From contig NZ_JABXKJ010000256.1 of the NCBI RefSeq assembly GCF_017115085.1, positions 1-64,000 on the forward strand: DNA of 64,000 nt, written 5' to 3'. The stretch is from Nostoc sp. NMS7 (GTDB lineage: Bacteria > Cyanobacteriota > Cyanobacteriia > Cyanobacteriales > Nostocaceae). This document shows positions 57,368-64,000 of the stretch, one piece after another. The notes beneath the pieces are model-generated. The model had not been told where the DNA came from. It searched no databases and saw only the letters and a program-made list of their open reading frames with translations. The position numbers and the translations under genes are program-made. The stretch's first letter is position 1. Every line of letters begins with the position of its first letter.

Positions 57368-57913
57368 TTAAAGCTGTTTTACTGAAGTTGGCGTTTGAGC
57401 TAATTGGAGTTGTTCGGTTTTGAGCTGTTCAACTAGCCACTCTATCTCCGATTCGATGACTTCAACTACCCGCTTTTGTAATTTTGCTTGATATAAATCA
57501 TCAGTAATTTCCAGGGCTTTTTTCTCTGCTAAACGTAACATACATGACATCAATCGATGTTCAATTAACTGCACTCGTTCTTCGGGTAATAAATGACTAA
57601 AGAAAAAAAATTTGATTAAGAATCGCGATCGCACATTCACCCAACTTTCATGAGGATATGCCAGCATCTCTTGATACCAAGTGGTCTTACCGAGGGGTGT
57701 AATCTCATATACCTTTCCACACTGCCCAGCTTCTTGTACCTGTTCTGCACATAGCATCACTTCCCCTTGTTCTTCCATGCGCTTGAGCAGAGGATAAATC
57801 GCACCAGAGTTAACACAAATACTGCAACTCATAAACATCTCTAGTTGCTGTTTGAGCCGATAACCATTTAATGGCTCTCGCTGTAAGAGACCTAATACTG
57901 CTAACTTCAGCAT
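57368..57913 (-). CDS. PadR family transcriptional regulator
   Basis: The 181-residue protein has the PadR winged helix (about 1-95) with LAVLGLLQREPLNGYRLKQQ and SGAIYPLLKRMEEQGEV, and a C-terminal helical part for dimerisation. Cys30, Cys33 and Cys55 (SCSIC and MLCAEQ) might be redox-linked. It is the first gene of the pump operon, 32 bases before the pump. PadR proteins usually repress the transporter genes next to them, and the inverted repeat upstream is a probable site. Confidence 0.88.
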   Translation of the reverse strand: MLKLAVLGLLQREPLNGYRLKQQLEMFMSCSICVNSGAIYPLLKRMEEQGEVMLCAEQVQEAGQCGKVYEITPLGKTTWYQEMLAYPHESWVNVRSRFLIKFFFFSHLLPEERVQLIEHRLMSCMLRLAEKKALEITDDLYQAKLQKRVVEVIESEIEWLVEQLKTEQLQLAQTPTSVKQL

Positions 57914-57923
57914 TTTGATATAT

Positions 57924-57956
57924 CAGTTTGATATGTTAATCAACAATATCAAACTG
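57924..57956. promoter_or_regulatory. Probable PadR operator
   Basis: CAGTTTGATAT at 57924-57934 and ATATCAAACTG at 57946-57956 are a perfect inverted repeat with an 11-base gap, just upstream of the padR ATG at 57913. The half-site spacing (about two helix turns centre to centre) fits a dimeric PadR repressor. Confidence 0.75.
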
Positions 57957-58123
57957 AGTCTTTTTCGCCAAGTACTTAAGGCTGATTTCTCAGAATTGTT
58001 TGTGATACCGCCGGATGCATATTGGGGGCAAAGCCGCAAGGGTTCGGTTAAGAAAGTTATCAGTTTGTAAAAATGAGCGATAGCGAAATTTTTACAGTCA
58101 GGAGAGTGTCAAGGCAACAGTCA

Positions 58124-58726
58124 TTAGCCTTTCTGCGCCATCCAAACGAGAATACCCAAAATTTGCTCAACTGGAGGGAGAGGGTAATCTGTAAGGTCAA
58201 TGGAGGTGCATTGCCCTTCCAGCTTCAGAAACCGCCAAACCGTGCCACTGGTCACGGTTCCGTAAATCGTCGAGATCGGCTGTTGCTTTTGTTGGTTAAA
58301 GCGTTGAGCTGCCACCATTTCGGCGAGGCATTGACCTAGCGCTGGTTTCAAGTCTTCCTTCTTTGCTTCCACTAGAATAACCGCAGGCGCTTTGATAAAT
58401 AGCTGTTCTGGGGAACGACTAATCAGAAAGTCAACATAGCCAGTGAGTTCAGCCTCCGGTTCGACATTGAATTCCTCACCAGAGAAAACGCTAATCTGTC
58501 CTTTGAGTTGGCGTTTTACCTCCAGTAACACGGGATTAATGATGCCCTCAGAACGGGCTTTCTCGCTACTGACTGCGATCGCCCAGGGAATTGTTTCTTT
58601 AAGAATATCCACAAGCAAAGGGGTAGGGATGAGTGAGGGAATTTCTGGCAGGAAACGACCCCCTTCAACGATTGTGAGTTGGAAATCCTCTACAGCTTTA
58701 CTGATAGTGAATTTACTATAAGGCAT
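58124..58726 (-). CDS. PD-(D/E)XK nuclease-like protein
   Basis: The 200-residue protein has GYVDFLISRSP followed about 18 residues on by ILVEAKKEDLKPALGQCLAEM. The spacing of Asp, Glu and Lys (D...ExK) is that of a PD-(D/E)XK nuclease fold. Proteins like this are common and unassigned in cyanobacteria, and some are stand-alone restriction-like proteins. No methylase is next to it. It starts at ATG 58726 with a tandem of small hydrophobic residues. I rate the fold likely and function open. Confidence 0.65.
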   Translation of the reverse strand: MPYSKFTISKAVEDFQLTIVEGGRFLPEIPSLIPTPLLVDILKETIPWAIAVSSEKARSEGIINPVLLEVKRQLKGQISVFSGEEFNVEPEAELTGYVDFLISRSPEQLFIKAPAVILVEAKKEDLKPALGQCLAEMVAAQRFNQQKQQPISTIYGTVTSGTVWRFLKLEGQCTSIDLTDYPLPPVEQILGILVWMAQKG

Positions 58727-58799
58727 AATGTTTTTATTCTAAAAAATTTTCTGCTGAAGCTGTAAAGACCGACAATACCTGATTTTATCCAAAGCTGTA

Positions 58800-60449
58800 C
58801 TAATAATTTGTCGCCCATGTTATCAGTGCTTGGGTTAAACCATCTAAAGTATATTCTTGGGCTTCCACATCTACGCGTCCGAATAAAGCATGACAAGTTT
58901 TAGAGGTTTGGGGGCCGATAGAGGCAATACAAACGCCCTCTAAGAGTTGGCTAGCATCAGAGTTGTAGGAAAATATCTGATTAGTCAGTTGAGAGAAAAA
59001 TTGTACAGTTTTAGAACTGGCAAAGGTAATCACATCTACCTTGCGGTTTTGGAGAGCTAACTCTGCCACAGGTGGAACACCACTAGGACAACAAGATTGA
59101 TATGCGGCAACTTCTATCACCTTTGCTCCCTTGGCAGTTAATTCCTTAACTAAAACTTCTCTTCCGCCGCTTTCAACTCTGGGAAATAAAACCTTTTTAC
59201 CATCCAGTTGTTCTGGGAAATTTTCCACCAAAGAATCGGCTACAAAGTTGGGGGGAACAAAATCTGGTTGGAGAGAGTATTGTTTGAGACTATGGGCTGT
59301 TTTCTCGCCAACAACGGCAATTTTGACACCTGCTAAGGCACGGGTATCTTTACCTTGGGCGATTAGCCTTTCAAAAAAGTAGTCTATGCCATTGGTAGAA
59401 GTGAGAATTAACCAGTCAAAGTCAGATAAATCAGCGATCGCATTATCCAAAGCTTCCCAACTGGAGGGCGGGCCGATTTCTAAGGTTGGCATTTCGATCA
59501 CTGTTGCACCTGATGCGATCAGGCGATCGCTAAATTGACTCGACTGTGCCACTGAACGTGTCACCAGGATTGTTTTGCCAGTCAGGGGAAGAGGAGATGA
59601 GGAAGAGGGAGGGAAGTTACTTAACATAGGTTGGGGTGTAGTAGTACTCTCGTTCACAGGTTCCCCCTGAGAATATCTGATAATTTCGTCTAAATATATA
59701 TTCTCAGGTTGTAAGTACTTGCGTAGCCCAACAACTTCGCCAATCACAATTACTGCTGGAGAAAGGGATAATTCGCTGGTTTGTTCCAGAATATTGCCCA
59801 GTTGCCCTATCCAAATTTGTTGCTCAGGAGTTCCTGCCCAACGGATAATCGCAATGGGTGTTAAGTGCGATCGCCCGTGTCGCACCAGTTGATCTATAAT
59901 TTCCGGTAGATGTTGCCCTCCCATCAAAATTACCAGTGTTTCTAACCGTGACAGTGCCTCCCAGTCTAAAACCTCTGGTTCATGAGCTGTAAGCACTGCA
60001 AAAGCGCGACTCAAAACCGGATCTGTGAGGGGAATTCCTGCAAACAAAGGTGCTGCAAGGGCTGAGGAAATTCCTGGTACTAGTTCAAAATCACAACCAG
60101 ATGCTTTCAACGCCTCAATTTCAGAAGTACAACGCCCAAAAATCAACGGATCGCCTGATTTGAGCCGTACAACTTGTTTTCCTTGCAGACAATACTTTAC
60201 CAGTAACTTGTTAATCTCTGCTTGGGTTGTACTGCGTTTACCACCGCGTTTGCCGACATCTAACTTCAAGCATTCATCTGGTACGCACTGCAATAATTGA
60301 GCATCTACCAGGGCATCGTAGACTAACACCTGAGCAATAGTTAAGAGATTGTAAGCTTTTACCGTCAGGTATGCCACATCTCCAGGCCCAGCACCTACGA
60401 GGTAAACTTTACCTCTTTCTTGAGTCACGTCGCTTCGCTCCGAATTCAA
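58800..60449 (-). CDS. cobA-hemD: Fused SUMT (CobA) and uroporphyrinogen-III synthase (HemD)
   Basis: The 549-residue protein joins two enzymes of tetrapyrrole synthesis. The N-terminal half (about 10-260) has the SUMT blocks YLVGAGPGDVAYLT and VVRLKSGDPLIFGR, and makes precorrin-2. The C-terminal half (about 290-545) starts TGKTILVTRS and has the uroporphyrinogen-III synthase pattern, which closes the ring of hydroxymethylbilane. A linker rich in Pro and Ser (about 262-290) joins them. Fusion of this kind is known in cyanobacteria and other bacteria. It supplies haem, chlorophyll, sirohaem and B12. Confidence 0.93.
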   Translation of the reverse strand: MNSERSDVTQERGKVYLVGAGPGDVAYLTVKAYNLLTIAQVLVYDALVDAQLLQCVPDECLKLDVGKRGGKRSTTQAEINKLLVKYCLQGKQVVRLKSGDPLIFGRCTSEIEALKASGCDFELVPGISSALAAPLFAGIPLTDPVLSRAFAVLTAHEPEVLDWEALSRLETLVILMGGQHLPEIIDQLVRHGRSHLTPIAIIRWAGTPEQQIWIGQLGNILEQTSELSLSPAVIVIGEVVGLRKYLQPENIYLDEIIRYSQGEPVNESTTTPQPMLSNFPPSSSSPLPLTGKTILVTRSVAQSSQFSDRLIASGATVIEMPTLEIGPPSSWEALDNAIADLSDFDWLILTSTNGIDYFFERLIAQGKDTRALAGVKIAVVGEKTAHSLKQYSLQPDFVPPNFVADSLVENFPEQLDGKKVLFPRVESGGREVLVKELTAKGAKVIEVAAYQSCCPSGVPPVAELALQNRKVDVITFASSKTVQFFSQLTNQIFSYNSDASQLLEGVCIASIGPQTSKTCHALFGRVDVEAQEYTLDGLTQALITWATNY

Positions 60450-60529
60450 AATTCACTCATTACAATCCCCATAAATAAATTCACTTGCTCTGTATCCTAT
60501 TCTCCCCCTGCTTCTTTCCCAATGCCCAA

Positions 60530-60606
60530 TACTTCTCTACGAGAGGCTACGCCAACGGCTTCTCTACGAGACGCTGTTCGCGTTCGCTCAGTACAAGTGC
60601 CCAATG
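60530..60606. repeat. Palindromic repeat, near copy of that at 37468
   Basis: ACTTCTCTACGAGAGGCTAC, a TTCTCTACGAGACGCTGTTC block and GCTCAGTACAAGTGCCC lie between CCCAATG units, in the same order as at 37460-37545. Only a few bases differ, so the whole compound unit seems to have been copied as one. Confidence 0.75.
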
Positions 60607-60628
60607 CCCAATGCCCCATGCCCTTTAT

Positions 60629-61651
60629 TCAATTCCTTCGGGGATTAATTTTTTGGATCAGCTGATCAACTTGCTCAACCATCTGCTTATTTTCGTCAGC
60701 TTGGAATAACTCTCTGGCTTTTTTGAGATTAACGATCGCTTCTTCTGGCTGTTGTTCTCTTCCCAAAGTGATTCCCAAATTATAGTAAGTTAATGCATCG
60801 TTGGGTACAAGGCTAATGGCTTTTTTGTAATGTGCGATCGCTTCTTCAGGTTTACCTTGATCGTCCATCGCATTTCCCAAACCCGCGTAAGCTTGTGCAT
60901 GTTTGGGATCAAGGCGAATCGCTTCTCTATAGTCGGCGATTGCTTCTGTTAGCTTGCCTTGAGCATAAAAAACGCTTGCTAAATTATAGTGAGCGTCTGC
61001 ATAGTTGGGAGCGAAGCTAATCGCTTTTTTGTAATCTGCGATCGCCTCTTCTAGTTTGCCTTAAGCATACAGAGCATTTCCCAAGGCATTATAAGCTACT
61101 GGATTTTTCGGATTGAGGCGAATGGCTGCTGTATATTCGGCGACTGCTTCTGCTGGCTTTTGTTGAGCGTATAAGACGTTCGCTAAGTAATAGTGAGCGT
61201 CTGCATAGTTCGGTTCAAGGCTGAGGGCTTTCTTATATTGGGCGATCGCCGCTTCTAACTGATTCAGTTTTGCTAAAGTCAAACCCAAATTCAAGTATAC
61301 TACAGAGTCTTTCGGATCGAGGCTAATGGCTTTTTTATAAATAGCGATCGCTTCTTGTGGTTTCCCTTGCTCGTCGAGACTATTTGCCAAACCAATATAA
61401 GCTTGTACAAAGTTGGGTTCCAGTTCAATTGCTTTGAGAAAAGCCGCCTCTGCTCCTTTTAAATCTCCTTGTTTATAGAGATTGGTTCCTTGCTCGAAGT
61501 TAGCAACTGCGTTTTTGTTTTGAGTCACTGCGGACTGTGCATCATCAATTTTTGACAAAACAACGCCAACATTTCTACCAAAGGCAGTATTAGCATTGCT
61601 CAAACCCAAGCAGATAATAGCTGCTACCAGTACATTCTTGTTTTTCAGCAT
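60629..61651 (-). pseudogene. Exported TPR protein gene with one stop codon
   Basis: The frame starting at ATG 61651 has a signal peptide (to AFGRN, about residue 26) and TPR units until TAA at 61061-61063. The same frame then continues GKLEEAIADYKKAISFAPN and more TPR units to the stop at 60629. The stop replaces the Gln codon CAA of the repeat pattern YAQGKLTEA, so one C-to-T change broke the gene. Joined, it would make about 340 residues with eight to nine TPRs. The first 196 residues may still be made as a shorter TPR protein. Confidence 0.85.
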
Positions 61652-61965
61652 TTTTATTACCTTATCTGCTTGGTTTACGTGTAATATAGATTTCGGCTAA
61701 TTGCCATCATAAAAACACAACCTACTATTTTTCTTAACCCAAGCCTATTGGATTATAACAGGAATTATAAGTGATTAACCTAACTTGATACCAGTGTACT
61801 CTCATATAATATACAGCAGGTTTAAAGTTGGTGAAGTACAGATAGATTCGTCCCAAAGTAAGGTATAAACCCTGTTTTACCTCTGGATTCTAAATTCTGA
61901 ATTCTGCTGTAATTGTCCATTTGTAGACAATAGGTGCGGCTTTATTAGGAGTAAAAATTTATTTT
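61652..61965. other. Gap between two minus-strand genes
   Basis: These 314 bases are AT-rich with no gene. They hold the promoter of the TPR gene on the left and the end of the kinase gene on the right. No named site was recognised. Confidence 0.5.
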
Positions 61966-64000
61966 TTAGGTAATTTCTGACATTTTTGTTTCGAGAAGTT
62001 GAACAATGGCTGCAATTAATTCTTCTGGGTTAAGAGGCTTGGATAAATGCAATTGAAACCCAGCTTTTAGGGCTTCTTGCTGGTCATCGTTTCTAGCAAA
62101 GGCAGTCAAGGCAATTGCTGGAATTTCTCCACCTTGTTCTGCTGTCCAAGTTCTCACTTGATGTATTAACATATAGCCATCCATATCGGGCATACCAATA
62201 TCGCTGACCAACACATCTAGCTTTACCTCTGCTAGGGTTTGTAATGCTTCAAATGCGGAAGATACCGCAATTACAAAAGCCCCATCTTGCTCCAATACAA
62301 AAGTAATAAAATCTCGGGAATCATCATCATCCTCGACAACTAAAACCCGAAGGCCAGTGAGAAGTAAGGAGTTAGTAGCTAAAAATGCAGGGTAGTTTTG
62401 TTCATCCGTCAGGCTTGGGCTTTCATCTGGCAGAAGCGGTAAGCTAACAGTAAATATTGCTCCTTTACCCTCACCTTCGCTCTCTGCTTTGACGATACCG
62501 CCATGCATTTCGATGATATTACGCACAATTGCCAATCCTAGTCCTAATCCACCAAAACTTCTAGTAGAGGTGCTATCTGCTTGGCGGAAGTAATCAAACA
62601 CATAAGGCAAAAACTCAGCGCTAATTCCCTTACCTGTATCGCTAATGATGATTTGAGCATAGTCATCAACTTGCTCTAGTCGTACTTCTACCTTTCCACC
62701 CTTGGGTGTAAATTTGATAGCGTTAGAAACGAGATTCCAGACGACTTGCTGCAAACGAGTCGAGTCGCCCATAACTTGTCGTACATCCGGTGTAAATGCT
62801 GTATTCACCTCAATCAACTTTGTTTCTGCCGCTAAGTGCATTGTCTCTAGCGCAGACAGTACTGTAGACCCTAGGTTAATCTTCGTAATATTCAGCGTCA
62901 GTTTGCCCTGTAAAATTCTAGAGATATCCAGCAAGTCCTCAATGAGTTGAACCTGTAAGGTGGCATTCCGCTCGATTGTGGCTAGTGCTTCAGATGTCTT
63001 TGCTTGGTCAAGAGCGCGGGTTTGCAACAACTTTGACCAGCCGAGAATTGCGTTTAGTGGGGTGCGTAGTTCGTGAGAGAGGACGGCCAGAAATTCATCT
63101 TTAATTCGATTGGCTGTTTCTGCTTTCGCTCGTGCTACTTGTTCTAATTCCAGTAGGTGCGCCCGTTCTTCAAGTATTTGTTTTTGTTCGTGGATATCTG
63201 TACATGTTCCAAACCACTTCACTACAAAACCTTGCTCATCTTTGAGTGGCAAACCTCGCGCTAGCTGCCAACGATAGGAGCCATCAAAAGCCCGTTTGAA
63301 GCGATATTCATTATTATATATAGTCCTATTTTTTACAGCATTAGACCAGATTTCATCAGCACTTTGGACATCATCTGGATGCAATGCCGCCAACCAACCA
63401 TAACCCAAGGACTGCTCTAATGTTAGCCCAGTGTAGTCGCACCAATTTTGATTAAAAAAATCACATTCACCGTTAGCATCGGTTGTCCATACAAGTTGAG
63501 GAATTGCCTCAGCCAAGTAACGGTAACGTTCTTCGCTTTGTCGGAGAATTTCTAAGATGCGTTGGCGTTCAAGGATTTCTTGTTGTAATTGCTCATTGGT
63601 ATTGGTAATTTCATTGGTGCGAACAGCAACCATTTCTTCGAGATGATTCTGGTATTTTCGCAGTTCTTCCTCTATCTCTAAGCGTTCGGCTATTTGTATT
63701 TGAAGTTCTTGATTTGTTTGTTCTAGTTGAGCAGGGCTAGGAAGTGCCAGTGCTTGTGGAACTAGAGACACAAGTTGTACTGCTGTAATTACAGATATGA
63801 TTGCAGTTATTGCTTTGACAAACCCCGACAGCCAATAGGTTGGATGCCAAAGCGTCCAAATTTCTATTAAATGAGTAGTGCCACAAGCTACAATAAATGC
63901 ACTAAATAGTAGAAAAATCCAATCAAAGGGCAAATCCTGCCGCTTGCGGACAAAGTAGAAGAGTGTAGCTGGAATCGAGTAATAAGCTAGTGCAATGAGC
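61966..64000 (-). CDS. Ethylene-receptor-like hybrid histidine kinase, 5' end outside the window
   Basis: The reading frame is open to the window edge, so the true start lies beyond base 64000. The visible N-terminus reads LIALAYYSIPATLFYFVRKR and then FIVACGTTHLIEIW, the helices of the plant ETR1 ethylene-binding domain. The Cu(I) ligands Cys (63883-63885) and His (63871-63873) are spaced CxxxH. After it come a coiled coil, a PAS domain (near 63300-63500), HisKA with His codon 63073-63075 ([10 protein letters not shown]), HATPase and a receiver at the end. Ethylene binding is inferred from the CxxxH match. A TTG at 63933 should not be taken as start. Confidence 0.92.
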   Translation of the reverse strand, partial: LIALAYYSIPATLFYFVRKRQDLPFDWIFLLFSAFIVACGTTHLIEIWTLWHPTYWLSGFVKAITAIISVITAVQLVSLVPQALALPSPAQLEQTNQELQIQIAERLEIEEELRKYQNHLEEMVAVRTNEITNTNEQLQQEILERQRILEILRQSEERYRYLAEAIPQLVWTTDANGECDFFNQNWCDYTGLTLEQSLGYGWLAALHPDDVQSADEIWSNAVKNRTIYNNEYRFKRAFDGSYRWQLARGLPLKDEQGFVVKWFGTCTDIHEQKQILEERAHLLELEQVARAKAETANRIKDEFLAVLSHELRTPLNAILGWSKLLQTRALDQAKTSEALATIERNATLQVQLIEDLLDISRILQGKLTLNITKINLGSTVLSALETMHLAAETKLIEVNTAFTPDVRQVMGDSTRLQQVVWNLVSNAIKFTPKGGKVEVRLEQVDDYAQIIISDTGKGISAEFLPYVFDYFRQADSTSTRSFGGLGLGLAIVRNIIEMHGGIVKAESEGEGKGAIFTVSLPLLPDESPSLTDEQNYPAFLATNSLLLTGLRVLVVEDDDDSRDFITFVLEQDGAFVIAVSSAFEALQTLAEVKLDVLVSDIGMPDMDGYMLIHQVRTWTAEQGGEIPAIALTAFARNDDQQEALKAGFQLHLSKPLNPEELIAAIVQLLETKMSEIT

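Noticed and set aside
58073-58339. 88-codon plus-strand frame
   Set aside because: It overlaps the PD-(D/E)XK-like gene in antisense and shows no domain.

Overview
The window is chromosomal DNA of a filamentous, probably heterocyst-forming cyanobacterium close to Nostoc or Anabaena. The evidence is the very frequent GCGATCGC (HIP1) octamer, the many short palindromic and tandem repeats between genes, a fused SUMT/HemD, a LexA box of the cyanobacterial type in front of lexA, and the gene families seen (Uma2, DUF29, DUF928, DUF2231, DUF4058, CHAT, CHASE2, phytochrome, ethylene-receptor-like kinase). No sequence search was run; all family names come from motifs read in the translations.

Layout. 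1-3400: end of an unknown gene, an MFS transporter, a palindromic repeat element, a 21-nt tandem repeat, an acyltransferase and a MoaD-like protein. 3493-16740: a minus-strand cluster with a filamentous-haemagglutinin-like secreted protein (TpsA type), two broken copies of its 3' end, a TPR-CHAT protease-like protein with a signal peptide, a DUF928 protein, a CHASE2 hybrid histidine kinase and an overlapping REC-kinase. Two Uma2 genes (one broken) and a small ribbon-helix-helix gene lie among them. 16887-24148: TxlA-like thioredoxin, a GAF-GGDEF protein, a small membrane protein, a TauD-family dioxygenase, LigA and an exported peptidoglycan-binding protein. 24731-31275: a respiratory cluster with two DUF2231 membrane proteins, oxidase subunits II, I and III, a small membrane protein and a type II NADH dehydrogenase. 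Subunit II lacks most CuA ligands, so this looks like a quinol-type (ARTO) oxidase.

31806-39314: a PEP-CTERM-like protein, a dead PAS/adenylate cyclase, a Gfo/Idh/MocA oxidoreductase, QueC, a CBS-domain membrane protein, repeat arrays, an exported protein and a tRNA with anticodon CAU. 39415-47737: PyrE, a biliverdin-type phytochrome hybrid kinase followed by a REC-GGDEF protein (a DUF4058 remnant between them), DUF29, tRNA-Thr, ArgF and LexA. 47896-52074: a phosphorothioation-type restriction helicase, a 57-residue ORF and DndD, without the other dnd genes. 52470-57956: a PadR-RND-adaptor efflux operon with a clear inverted-repeat operator. 58124-64000: a PD-(D/E)XK-like protein, fused CobA/HemD, a TPR gene broken by one stop codon, and the body of an ethylene-receptor-like hybrid kinase cut by the window edge.

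Genome decay and small mobile repeats are a theme. Short palindromic repeats are inserted in frame in a histidine kinase, inside a TpsA remnant and inside an Uma2 remnant, and several genes are broken by one base. The strongest leads are the TpsA/CHAT/DUF928/CHASE2 cluster, the orphan DndD-helicase pair, the CuA-less oxidase next to NDH-2, and the ethylene-receptor-like sensor.
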